The notes beneath the pieces were generated by a model, which was not told the origin of the DNA, searched no databases, and saw only the letters and a list, made by a program, of their open reading frames with translations. The translations under genes and the position numbers were made by a program. A DNA stretch of 9,326 nt from Ruminococcus sp. (lineage in GTDB: Bacteria; Bacillota; Clostridia; Oscillospirales; Acutalibacteraceae), in contig JAFOED010000077.1 in the NCBI GenBank assembly GCA_017380355.1, positions 1-9,326 of the forward strand. The letters are read 5' to 3'. Below are positions 1-7,373 of the stretch, piece by piece; within the stretch, counting starts at the first letter, position 1; each line of letters starts with the position of its first letter.

Positions 1-1022
1 CCGAGTGAACGGACTTTCTCAGTAACGAGAGCACCGAAAATCTGCTCAGGATAAGCTACGCCTGTTGGATGGTACTGTAATGTCTCAGCATAGAGGAGCT
101 TTGCACCTGCTCTGTAACCTAAAACAAGACCATCAGCTGTTGCGCCGTAGTGGTTAGAAGTTGGGAAGCCCTGGTAGTGCATACGACCTGCACCGCCTGT
201 TGCGATGATAACAGTCTTTGCTTTTGCAACGAGGAGCTCTTTTGTCTCCATATTCATAAGTACTGCACCAGAGGCTTTTCCGTTTTCGTCTAAGATAAGC
301 TCGATAGCTGCTGTAAAATCTACTACAGGGATGTTGCGGTTAATAACTTCATCTCTTAAAGTACGCATAATCTCAGCACCGGAGTAGTCCTTAGCTGCGT
401 GCATACGCTTTCTTGATGTACCACCACCGTGTGTAGTAACCATTGTACCGTCAGCGTCTTTGTCGAACTCAACGCCTAACTCTGAGAGCCATTTGATAGC
501 CTCAGGAGCGTCACAAACGAGCTTTGAAAGGAGCTCACGCTTAGCAGCGAAGTGACCGCCACCGAAAGCGTCTACAAAGTGAATTGCAGGAGAGTCGTTA
601 GGCTTGTCAGCAGCCTGAATACCACCCTCAGCCATCATTGTGTTAGCGTCACCGATTCTAAGCTTTGTTACAATCATAACTGAAGCGCCTGCTTCATTAG
701 CTTCGATAGCAGCAGAAGCACCTGCACCACCGCCACCGATGATGAGTACGTCAGTTTCGTAGTCTGGAGCAGAAAGGTCAACCATATCAGCAGTAATACG
801 GCTGTGAGCCTGTAAAGTTTCTGCTAATTCAAATGGAACCTTATCGCCTTTATTAGGACCGATTTTTAAAACATCGAACTGGTCCTTTCTGTAGTCAGGA
901 TGAAAAGCTGCGAGCAAATCTTCCTTCTGCTGAGCTGTCATACGCTGTGGTTCAAGCGCGATATTATTATCTCTTGCTTTTTCAACAAGCTCTAAAGATT
1001 TCTGGAATTTTTCAGAATACAT
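1..1022 (-). CDS. frdA: Fumarate reductase/succinate dehydrogenase-family flavoprotein subunit (C-terminus cut by window edge)
   Basis: This FAD subunit is expected to reduce fumarate to succinate in the cytoplasm. About 340 residues are visible; the reading frame is open to the left edge. The start ATG at 1022-1020 follows GGAGG. After an unusual leader of about 90 residues comes the FAD Rossmann motif GGGGAG at 96-101, then AEGGIQAA at 131-138, an HGGGTSRKR loop at 198-206, ATGGAG at 274-279 and HPTG at 318-321, the family's fumarate-pocket histidine region. The catalytic arginine region lies beyond the edge. Where E. coli FrdA has the SHT motif whose histidine binds FAD covalently, this protein reads ANT (126-128), so FAD is probably non-covalent. 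L-aspartate oxidase is a related alternative, but the partner Fe-S gene and upstream fumarase favour fumarate reductase. Succinate oxidation cannot be excluded. Confidence 0.85.
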   Translation of the reverse strand, partial: MYSEKFQKSLELVEKARDNNIALEPQRMTAQQKEDLLAAFHPDYRKDQFDVLKIGPNKGDKVPFELAETLQAHSRITADMVDLSAPDYETDVLIIGGGGAGASAAIEANEAGASVMIVTKLRIGDANTMMAEGGIQAADKPNDSPAIHFVDAFGGGHFAAKRELLSKLVCDAPEAIKWLSELGVEFDKDADGTMVTTHGGGTSRKRMHAAKDYSGAEIMRTLRDEVINRNIPVVDFTAAIELILDENGKASGAVLMNMETKELLVAKAKTVIIATGGAGRMHYQGFPTSNHYGATADGLVLGYRAGAKLLYAETLQYHPTGVAYPEQIFGALVTEKVRSL

Positions 1023-1034
1023 ATGCTTTCCTCC

Positions 1035-1709
1035 TTACTTCTCAATATCTCTGTTATTGTAGAGTTCTTTCATCTCGTCAATAGGCTTCTGCATAAGAGC
1101 CTCGATGAGTTCGTTGAAATCACCGTTTTTAATCTCTTTTACACGATCTTCGAGGTGACCGCAACCCGGAGCCAAGTACTTACCGTTGATACGACGAGCA
1201 AGCATTGCAACCTGTGGGTGAGAAATACCTGCAGGGCAACGTGAAGAACAAACGCCACACATTACGCAGTCAAAAGACTCTTCAGCACAGTTTTCAAAGT
1301 CACCGCGCTGTGCGTAAGCGATGTACTGCATAACGTTCAAGCCCTGTGTACAACTCTTTGTACAAGCATTACAGCCGATACAAGCGTAAATCTCAGGATA
1401 AAGCTGCATCATAACTGTTTCTGTTGTAGGAACTTTTTCGATATCATAAACCTGTTTAACAAGTGGGAAGAAAGGTAATGTAGCGATGTACATATCGTTT
1501 TCAACCTTTGTCTGACAAGCAAGACATGCGTGTAATTCGCGATCGCCTTTGATACGATAAATTGTAGCACAAGCGCCACAGAAGCCGTTACGGCAACCGC
1601 AACCGCGTACGAGCTGATATCCTGCATACTCCATAGCGGTCATAATTGTTAAATTTTCCGGCACTTCATATTTCTTACCGAAAAGGAATATATTAACCAT
1701 TTTTTCCAT
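1035..1709 (-). CDS. tfrB: Fumarate reductase iron-sulfur subunit, like the N-terminal half of thiol:fumarate reductase TfrB
   Basis: This 224-residue soluble electron carrier should deliver electrons to the flavoprotein encoded 12 bases downstream. The N-terminal part is a [2Fe-2S] ferredoxin fold with C39, C44, C47 and C62 or C65 (C37 is also present). Two motifs of the C-x2-C-x2-C-x3-C type follow: C110, C113, C116, C120 and C148, C151, C154, C158, the second followed by Pro. Classical FrdB/SdhB carries a [3Fe-4S] third cluster next to the quinone; here both C-terminal sites look like full [4Fe-4S] sites, as in HdrC and methanogen TfrB. Unlike TfrB, it stops before any HdrB-like cysteine-rich domain. 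The start ATG at 1709 has AGGAGA upstream overlapping the flxA stop; a second Met three codons in is possible but less well spaced. The symbol reflects architecture, not proven thiol use. Confidence 0.85.
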   Translation of the reverse strand: MEKMVNIFLFGKKYEVPENLTIMTAMEYAGYQLVRGCGCRNGFCGACATIYRIKGDRELHACLACQTKVENDMYIATLPFFPLVKQVYDIEKVPTTETVMMQLYPEIYACIGCNACTKSCTQGLNVMQYIAYAQRGDFENCAEESFDCVMCGVCSSRCPAGISHPQVAMLARRINGKYLAPGCGHLEDRVKEIKNGDFNELIEALMQKPIDEMKELYNNRDIEK

Positions 1710-1724
1710 ATTATCTATCTCTCC

Positions 1725-2555
1725 TTAATACTCTGAAGGAAGTTCATCAATTTCGTCGCAACGGAATACAGGACCGTCTTTGCAGACATATTTTGCACCA
1801 ACGTTGCATCTGCCGCATTTGCCGACACCGCACTTCATTCTAAGCTCGAGTGTTGTGTAGACGTTTTTCTTGTCAAAACCAAGCTCTACAAGTCCGTCGA
1901 GTGTGAATTTAATCATAATCGGAGGACCGCACAGTACTGCAATCTTGTTTGTATCAAAATTGAGCTCTTTGACGTAATGCGGAACAAAACCTACGTGACC
2001 GTCCCAACCCTCCTGTGCGTTGTCGATAGTGAGGTGAACGTTTACACCTGCGTCCTTTGACCACTCTTCGATAATCTCCTGATAATCGAGAAGGTCGTCT
2101 TTACTACGTGAACCGTAAACGATGTCGATATCGCCGTAGCGGTCACGGTAGTGACGACAGTAGTTGATAACTGAACGTAAAGGTGCAAGACCTACACCAC
2201 CCGCGATGAAGAGCATATTGTGACCAGCAAAAACATCGTCAACAGGGAATGGTCTGCCGTATGGTCCGCGGATTGTAATCTGCTGACCAACTTCAGCCTG
2301 ATGGAGCCAATCAGTTACGCAACCGCACTTTTTGATAGAAAATTCCATATATTCTTCGTTTGTAGGAGAAGAAGTAATGGAAAACATCGCCTCACCTACG
2401 CCAGGGATAGAGAGCATAGCACACTGACCAGGTCTGTGATCGAATGCTTTTTTGCCATCTGGTGTAACGACGCGGAATGTTTTTATATCAGGTGTATCGA
2501 TTCTGACATCAGTGATAACACCTAAAGTAGGAATCAGAGTTTCAAAATTATTCAT
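1725..2555 (-). CDS. flxA: FlxA: FAD/NAD(P)-binding oxidoreductase with C-terminal [2Fe-2S] site
   Basis: This 276-residue protein is probably where NADH enters the complex. It has a ferredoxin-NADP reductase-like fold of the sulfhydrogenase gamma/PyrK type. FSITSSP at 58-64 fits the FAD-binding strand, GGVGLAPLRS at 119-128 is the pyridine nucleotide loop, and CGPPIMIKF at 209-217 is the conserved C-terminal NAD-domain motif. Near the end, C242, C247, C250 and C258 form the C-x4-C-x2-C-x7-C [2Fe-2S] signature. It has no signal peptide or membrane segment. The gene overlaps the end of flxB by 8 bases and has GGAGG at 2564-2568. In the Desulfovibrio FlxABCD-HdrABC complex the corresponding subunit oxidises NADH. 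NADH rather than NADPH preference is inferred from family, since specificity residues cannot be settled by eye. Confidence 0.88.
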   Translation of the reverse strand: MNNFETLIPTLGVITDVRIDTPDIKTFRVVTPDGKKAFDHRPGQCAMLSIPGVGEAMFSITSSPTNEEYMEFSIKKCGCVTDWLHQAEVGQQITIRGPYGRPFPVDDVFAGHNMLFIAGGVGLAPLRSVINYCRHYRDRYGDIDIVYGSRSKDDLLDYQEIIEEWSKDAGVNVHLTIDNAQEGWDGHVGFVPHYVKELNFDTNKIAVLCGPPIMIKFTLDGLVELGFDKKNVYTTLELRMKCGVGKCGRCNVGAKYVCKDGPVFRCDEIDELPSEY

Positions 2556-3573
2556 TTGTCTTACCTCCGATTTTCTTAATTACTTTTACGATATTCATCG
2601 AAATAGGACATTTAGCAAGACAGCGACCGCAACCTACACAACTGAATAATCCATCGTTATTTTCAGGATAGTAAACAAGTTTGTGCATAAAACGCTGACG
2701 GAAACGTTCTTTCTGTGTAAGACGGTTGTTACCGTGAGCCATTTTTGTGAAGTCGGAGTACATACAAGAGTCCCAACATCTGAAACGAACAACTGAGTTA
2801 CCTGTGTTGAAGTCCTTGATGTCATAGCACTGACAAGTAGGACATACAAAGGTACAGGTACCGCAACCGAGACAGCTCTGTGAAAGCTCATCCCACGCTT
2901 CGTTTTCAAAAAGCTCCATAGTCTTGCCGCCACCGAAAGCTGAAAGCTTGAGGTCTTTAAGTGGAAGTCTGGAAAGGATAGCTTTTGTGCTCTCTTTCGC
3001 GCTTTCTACTGCTGTATTATCGCAGTCTTCAGTTAAAGCACTGAGCTTTTCCATTAAAGCTGCACCTTTTTCTGTGTTTGCTTCGAAATAAACGTCAGTT
3101 TCTGTCTTCCATACAGAGATATCACCCTGTGGCGAGGTTGCATCAATATCAAATGCAGTACAGAAACATGTCTCGCTTGGACGAGTACAAGCTACAGAAA
3201 TAATCACACCGTGTTCACGACGGTTAGCGTAGTAGCTATCAACAGGGTCAGAAAGGAAAACTCTGTCGAGCACGTCAAAGCTCTTTGTATCACAAGCACG
3301 AACACCGAAAACGGCAAAGTCCTCTGTTTCGCTTCTTGTGTCGATGATTTCAATGTTTTTACCCTCAGTTTTGAACGCCATAAGGTTCTCAGTCTGTGGG
3401 AAGAAGAAGTCTTTAGGGCTTCTTACTGTATTGAGGGATTCGCTGTATTTCACGTTTTCATTCCACTTTGTAAAAGCAGCGCCACCCTCTGTATCTACAG
3501 GGAGATATAAAGTCATATCCTGCGCGATAAGCGCAAAAATATCGTTTAACTTTTCAGCTTTGCATTTACGCAT
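2548..3573 (-). CDS. flxB: FlxB: 4Fe-4S dicluster subunit, sulfhydrogenase beta-like
   Basis: This 341-residue soluble subunit relays electrons between FlxA and FlxC/FlxD. The N-terminal ~220 residues form a sulfhydrogenase-beta-like domain with a VRACD motif at 91-95 and a C-x-C pair at 136/138. The C-terminal part carries C234, C237, C240, C244 followed by PTCQC (further cysteines 247 and 249), then C266 and C270, then a second ferredoxin motif C312, C315, C318, C322 followed by Pro. That makes at least two [4Fe-4S] clusters, and the extra conserved cysteines might hold another. I start it at the ATG at 3573-3571, not at an in-frame TTG six codons earlier, because AGGAGGG sits six bases before the ATG and the TTG start would translate the ribosome binding site itself. 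It overlaps flxC by 8 bases. Confidence 0.85.
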   Translation of the reverse strand: MRKCKAEKLNDIFALIAQDMTLYLPVDTEGGAAFTKWNENVKYSESLNTVRSPKDFFFPQTENLMAFKTEGKNIEIIDTRSETEDFAVFGVRACDTKSFDVLDRVFLSDPVDSYYANRREHGVIISVACTRPSETCFCTAFDIDATSPQGDISVWKTETDVYFEANTEKGAALMEKLSALTEDCDNTAVESAKESTKAILSRLPLKDLKLSAFGGGKTMELFENEAWDELSQSCLGCGTCTFVCPTCQCYDIKDFNTGNSVVRFRCWDSCMYSDFTKMAHGNNRLTQKERFRQRFMHKLVYYPENNDGLFSCVGCGRCLAKCPISMNIVKVIKKIGGKTNE

Positions 3574-4564
3574 CAGTATCCCTCCTGTCAAAAACTTCGC
3601 CTGGTTCTAAATCTTCAGTTGTATAGTCAACTAAAGGAGCACGCATACCAACTTCTGCGCCTGCCTGATACTCACCGTAGAACTCGTTCATATCTTTGAT
3701 GAACTTACGGTTTAACAGGTGTAAAGGTATGTTCTGTGGGCATACTCTGGAGCACTCGCCACAGTCAGTACAACGACCTGCAACATGGTATGCTCTGATA
3801 ATGTGGAAGAGCTTTTCTTCGAAACTGTTAGCAGGAGATTTATTCTCCACACCTGAAGTAGGGTTATCAAAAACACACTTCTCACATGTACAAGCAGGAC
3901 AAGCATCACGACAAGCGTTACAACGGATGCAACGGGAAAGCTCATTCTGCCAGAAAGCAAATCTTTCATCAGCGCTCATAGCTTCGAGTTTAGCGACTTC
4001 GTCAAAGCGGTTAGACTCAATAACGTCTCCCTCTTCCCCTAGTAACTCATCGTACGCTACGTGCTTTTTACTCTTACAGTTTTCGCATCTTTCAGCTAAA
4101 ACGTCCTTTGCGTCAATAAGGGCAGGCTCGTCGCTGTAAAGAGTAGCAACTGTCATTTTTTCGCCGTCTGTGCCGATAGCGAGAACACCTTCGCCACAAA
4201 TAGCCTTTACTTTTGCAATATCAGCCATGCCTTCGCACGGGATACCTACAGCGTAAACCTTTTCGCGGTCAAAACGATGCTCAGTTAAGAGCTGGTTGAA
4301 GCTGTACGTATCACATGGCTTTAAAAATACGAGGATTTTACCATCAACTTTACCTGTTTTAGCAACAAGGTATTTTGAGAAGTTAGCACCGCAGAAATCG
4401 TTGAAAACAAAACCTTCGTTAAGCTCTTCTACAGTATTGAAAACTGCTGGAGTTACGTCGTAATCGAAATCGCCTAGTTTCCAACCTAAAACACAGCTTA
4501 CTGTGCCGTTTGAAAGGAGTTTTGACGCTTTATCAATCAGTTGTTCACGAGTTATTTTTTGCAT
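3566..4564 (-). CDS. flxC: FlxC: 4Fe-4S dicluster electron-transfer subunit
   Basis: This 332-residue iron-sulfur protein is the second ferredoxin-type relay of the Flx module. The N-terminal half contains LKPCDTYSF at 81-89, resembling VRACDTKSF of FlxB, and a C160-x2-C163 pair. The C-terminal half has C212, C215, C218, C222 followed by PACTC (C225, C227) and C230, then C265, C268, C271, C275 followed by Pro. The shared layout suggests FlxB and FlxC arose from one ancestral gene. There is no signal peptide or membrane span. The last ~35 residues (298-332) form a non-cysteine acidic tail. The start ATG at 4564 has GGAGGA at 4571-4576, inside the flxD coding region, and the two genes overlap by 13 bases. 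Assignment rests on domain layout plus its place between flxD and flxB. Confidence 0.82.
   Translation of the reverse strand: MQKITREQLIDKASKLLSNGTVSCVLGWKLGDFDYDVTPAVFNTVEELNEGFVFNDFCGANFSKYLVAKTGKVDGKILVFLKPCDTYSFNQLLTEHRFDREKVYAVGIPCEGMADIAKVKAICGEGVLAIGTDGEKMTVATLYSDEPALIDAKDVLAERCENCKSKKHVAYDELLGEEGDVIESNRFDEVAKLEAMSADERFAFWQNELSRCIRCNACRDACPACTCEKCVFDNPTSGVENKSPANSFEEKLFHIIRAYHVAGRCTDCGECSRVCPQNIPLHLLNRKFIKDMNEFYGEYQAGAEVGMRAPLVDYTTEDLEPGEVFDRRDTDA
3580..3586 (-). promoter_or_regulatory. Ribosome binding site that fixes the flxB start
   Basis: Read on the minus strand, AGGAGGG lies six bases before the ATG at 3573. An upstream in-frame TTG at 3591-3589 is only three bases before this site and so cannot use it. 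The site lies inside the flxC coding region, near its 3' end, which suggests translational coupling between flxC and flxB. Confidence 0.75.
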
Positions 4565-4986
4565 CTCAGATCCTCCAATCTCTTGTTTTCACCAAGGGCT
4601 GTGACTGTCTCAACAAAATCGTTCATTGTTGCGGCAAATTTCGCACCCTCAGCAGCAGATACCCACTCAACGCGTGTGCGTTCTTTTTCGATGCCTAAGT
4701 AATCGAGCATTGAGAAAAGCGCAGCCATACGGCGACGTGTGTAGTAGTTACCTGAAGTGTAGTGACAGTCACCAGGGTGACAACCACAAATAATAACACC
4801 ATCGGCACCACGCTGGAATGCACGCAGAACAAACATAGGGTTAACACGGCATGAGCATGGAACACGAATGATTTTTACATCAGCAGGATAGTTGAGACGG
4901 TTATTACCCGCAAGGTCAGCACCTGCGTAAGAACACCAGTTGCAGCAAAATGCAACTATTAAAGGCTTATATTCATTTACTTGCAT
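4552..4986 (-). CDS. flxD: FlxD/MvhD: [2Fe-2S] electron-transfer linker to HdrA
   Basis: This 144-residue protein belongs to the MvhD family (hydrogenase iron-sulfur delta subunit). In methanogens MvhD passes electrons from the hydrogenase or formate dehydrogenase to HdrA; in the Flx system it links the NADH module to HdrA. The diagnostic cysteines are FCCNWCSYAG at 13-22 (C14, C15, C18), PCSCRV at 43-48 (C44, C46) and CGCHPGDCHY at 67-76 (C67, C69, C74), with the conserved RVNPMFVLRAFQRGADGV segment between them. No hydrogenase genes (MvhA/G) are present, so the electron source is the Flx subunits. The gene overlaps the hdrA 3' end by 10 bases; GGAGG at 4997-5001 lies inside hdrA about ten bases before the ATG. 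The overlap fits a subunit made together with HdrA. Confidence 0.92.
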   Translation of the reverse strand: MQVNEYKPLIVAFCCNWCSYAGADLAGNNRLNYPADVKIIRVPCSCRVNPMFVLRAFQRGADGVIICGCHPGDCHYTSGNYYTRRRMAALFSMLDYLGIEKERTRVEWVSAAEGAKFAATMNDFVETVTALGENKRLEDLRCKK

Positions 4987-6971
4987 ATTGCGTCAACCTC
5001 CGCCATAATTTGTAAGTTTGCAAATCCCTTAAGGTCCATAGCACCACTCGGACAAGTAACAGTACAAGCGCCACAACCCTGACATACAGCAGGATTAACT
5101 GAAGCTACTCTTCTTACCTTAGTGGTTCTGTCCGGCATACGGAACTCTTTGTCCTCATAACTGATTGCGCCGTAAGGACATACATTTGCACAAGCTGAAC
5201 AACCGTTACACATAAGCTCGTTAGAGTTTGCAACACAAGGGTTACCTGTGAGCTTATCTTTACAAAGAAGTCCGATAACTTTAGATGCTGCAGCACCTGC
5301 CTGTGATACAGTCTCAGGAATGTCCTTAGGACCCTGACAAGCACCCGAGAGGAATACACCTGCTGTAGGGCTTTCTACAGGCTTGAGCTTTGGATGAGCT
5401 TCTGTGAAGAAGTCGTTAGTGTCCATACTTGCTGTAAGCATTGTAGCAAGCGGACGAGCAGATTTATCAGGTTCGATAGCTGCTGCAAGTACGACTAAAT
5501 CAGCGTCGATGTGAAGCTGTTTATTAGCGATAAGGTCAGAAGCCTGAACTTTGAGCTTGTCACCCTCAGGGGTTACCTTGCCGACCATACCTTTTATATA
5601 CTTAACGCCGTATTCTTCAACAGCACGACGGTAGAACTCGTCGAAGTTCTTACCAGGTGTACGAACGTCAATATAGAATACGTAAACCTCAGTATCAGGA
5701 TACTTGTCACGAGTAAGCATTGCGTGCTTTGCAGTGTACATACAGCAAATCTTTGAGCAATACTCTTTGCCCTTCTGTGCACAAGCGTCACAACGTGAGC
5801 CTACGCACTGTACAAACACGATAGTGTGTGGATGTTTTCCGTCTGACGGACGGATGAGCTTACCAGCTGAAGGACCAGCAGCGTTTGTAAGACGCTCAAA
5901 CTCGAGTGATGTGATAACGTCTTTTGACTGGCTGTAAGCGAACTCGTCGAACTTATCCATACTGATTGGATTAAAGCCTGTTGCTACAACAATTGCGCCG
6001 TACTTCTCTTGTAAGTACTCGTCTTTCTGTGTATAGTCGATAGCGCCTGCTGTACAAACCTTCGAACAAAGACCGCACTTGCCTTTTTTCAGCATAGTGC
6101 AGGCATTAGGGTCGATAGTAGCAACCTTTGGAACAGCCTGTGCGAATGGAATATAAATAGCAGGACGGTTGTCCATACCTAAGTTGAATTCGTTAGGGTT
6201 CTTTTTCATCGGACACTTTTCTACACAAGCGCCACAACCTGTACAGATATCCTCTTTAACGAATCTTGCGTTTTTCTTGATAGTTACTTCGAAGTTGCCC
6301 ACAAAACCCTGTACATCTGTAACTTCACTGTAAGAGAAAATTCGGATTTTATCGTTCTGTGCAACATCAACCATTTTTGGTGTGAGGATACACGCAGCAC
6401 AGTCAAGAGTAGGGAATGTCTTATCCAGCTGTGCCATTTTACCGCCGATAGTAGGCTTCTTCTCAACGATATCTACAGGGAAACCTGCGTCAGCGATATC
6501 AAGCGCTGTCTGGATACCTGCGATACCACCACCGATTACAAGCGCACGCTTTGTAACAGGTGATTCACCTGGTGTGAGCGGAGCGTTAAGGTTAACCTTA
6601 GCGATAGCCGCCTTACCTAAGATAATAGCTTTTTCTGTACCTGTTAAGATGTCTTTATGTACCCATGAACACTGTTCACGAATATTCGCAATCTCAACCA
6701 TATAAGGGTTAAGTCCAGCAGCAGCGGCTGTTTTGCGGAAAGTAGCTTCGTGCATTCTAGGTGAACATGAACATACTACAATACCTGTAAGATTGTGCTC
6801 TTTTACAGCCTCTTTGATCATATCCTGGCCAGCCTGAGAGCACATGTACTGATAATTGGTGGAAAAGACCACTCCAGGTTCGTTTTTCAGTGCTTCTGAT
6901 ACAGCCTCAACGTCGACTGTACCTGCGATATTACTACCGCACCAACATACAAAAACACCAACTCTTTGCAT
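4977..6971 (-). CDS. hdrA: HdrA: FAD-containing heterodisulfide reductase subunit A, probable electron-bifurcation site
   Basis: This 664-residue, full-length HdrA is the expected site of flavin-based bifurcation. Order of parts: an N-terminal cysteine domain (C9, C11, C44, C67, C69, C101); a thioredoxin reductase-like FAD domain with GGGIAG at 147-152 and DCAACILTPKM at 190-200; an inserted ferredoxin with C243, C246, C249, C253 and C291, C299, C302, C306; the conserved QCVGSR stretch at 388-393 with C394, C397, C405, C409, C410; and a C-terminal ferredoxin with C588, C591, C594, C598 and C630, C633, C636, C640. The C-terminal ferredoxin is the likely exit for low-potential electrons to soluble ferredoxin. 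No in-frame TGA suggests selenocysteine. There is no membrane helix, so the related membrane-linked QmoA/B system is not favoured. GGAGG at 6981-6985 precedes the ATG, 15 bases after hdrC. Confidence 0.95.
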   Translation of the reverse strand: MQRVGVFVCWCGSNIAGTVDVEAVSEALKNEPGVVFSTNYQYMCSQAGQDMIKEAVKEHNLTGIVVCSCSPRMHEATFRKTAAAAGLNPYMVEIANIREQCSWVHKDILTGTEKAIILGKAAIAKVNLNAPLTPGESPVTKRALVIGGGIAGIQTALDIADAGFPVDIVEKKPTIGGKMAQLDKTFPTLDCAACILTPKMVDVAQNDKIRIFSYSEVTDVQGFVGNFEVTIKKNARFVKEDICTGCGACVEKCPMKKNPNEFNLGMDNRPAIYIPFAQAVPKVATIDPNACTMLKKGKCGLCSKVCTAGAIDYTQKDEYLQEKYGAIVVATGFNPISMDKFDEFAYSQSKDVITSLEFERLTNAAGPSAGKLIRPSDGKHPHTIVFVQCVGSRCDACAQKGKEYCSKICCMYTAKHAMLTRDKYPDTEVYVFYIDVRTPGKNFDEFYRRAVEEYGVKYIKGMVGKVTPEGDKLKVQASDLIANKQLHIDADLVVLAAAIEPDKSARPLATMLTASMDTNDFFTEAHPKLKPVESPTAGVFLSGACQGPKDIPETVSQAGAAASKVIGLLCKDKLTGNPCVANSNELMCNGCSACANVCPYGAISYEDKEFRMPDRTTKVRRVASVNPAVCQGCGACTVTCPSGAMDLKGFANLQIMAEVDAICK

Positions 6972-6986
6972 TTGTCTTCTCCTCCT

Positions 6987-7373
6987 TTACTTTGTATATT
7001 TTCTGAATGCGCTTACTAATAACTGCTGTGGTGTGTCCTCATCAACGATTGCAGGAACATCGTTAGCTGTCATATGGTTTGCGCCTTGTTTTCTTGTAGC
7101 GAGAAGTCTTACTGCCTCGACAATCTTCGCAGGCTCAACACCACGAGGACATCTGTCGATACACGCAAAGCAAGACAAACATTTATATAGTGACTGAGAA
7201 TTGAGCAACGGCTCGATATCTCCACTCTCCACCATGTTTGCAAACTGGTGTGGGTGATATTCCATCTCGTCGTATGCAGGACAAGTGCCTGAGCACTTAC
7301 CGCAACGCATACATTTGCTCACGTCTGCGCCACTGATACGTAAAATCTCTTTTTGAAGATACCTATTATTCAT
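6987..7373 (-). CDS. hdrC: HdrC: [4Fe-4S] ferredoxin-like subunit C
   Basis: This 128-residue soluble protein carries electrons from HdrA to HdrB. Two complete ferredoxin motifs are visible: C21, C24, C27, C31 followed by Pro and C65, C68, C71, C75 followed by Pro. No transmembrane helix is present, so it is the cytoplasmic type rather than the membrane-bound HdrE/DsrM type. Its length is slightly shorter than the methanogen HdrC but covers both cluster-binding repeats and the C-terminal helix. It overlaps the hdrB 3' end by 8 bases, and AGGAGG about seven bases before the ATG sits inside hdrB. The similar pair of motifs in the TfrB-like protein (1035-1709) suggests both could dock with HdrB, which is an inference. 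Confidence 0.92.
   Translation of the reverse strand: MNNRYLQKEILRISGADVSKCMRCGKCSGTCPAYDEMEYHPHQFANMVESGDIEPLLNSQSLYKCLSCFACIDRCPRGVEPAKIVEAVRLLATRKQGANHMTANDVPAIVDEDTPQQLLVSAFRKYTK

Noticed and set aside
1..1022. L-aspartate oxidase (NadB) or APS reductase alpha subunit instead of a fumarate reductase flavoprotein
   Set aside because: No nadA/nadC or aprB genes are adjacent, while a TfrB-like Fe-S subunit directly precedes it and a fumarase heads the cluster. NadB needs no Fe-S partner. The C-terminal part that would settle this fully is outside the window.
3574..3591. Longer flxB starting at a TTG codon at 3591
   Set aside because: The extra six codons would translate the AGGAGGG ribosome binding site, and the ATG at 3573 has ideal spacing to it.
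3696..4139. 147-codon open frame on the plus strand
   Set aside because: It lies entirely antisense to flxC, whose cysteine motifs are unmistakable. The translation has no recognisable domain, and such antisense frames recur throughout the cluster as a by-product of codon use.
6382..6705. 107-codon plus-strand open frame antisense to hdrA
   Set aside because: It covers the strongly conserved HdrA FAD domain on the other strand. No coherent domain or independent context supports a gene.
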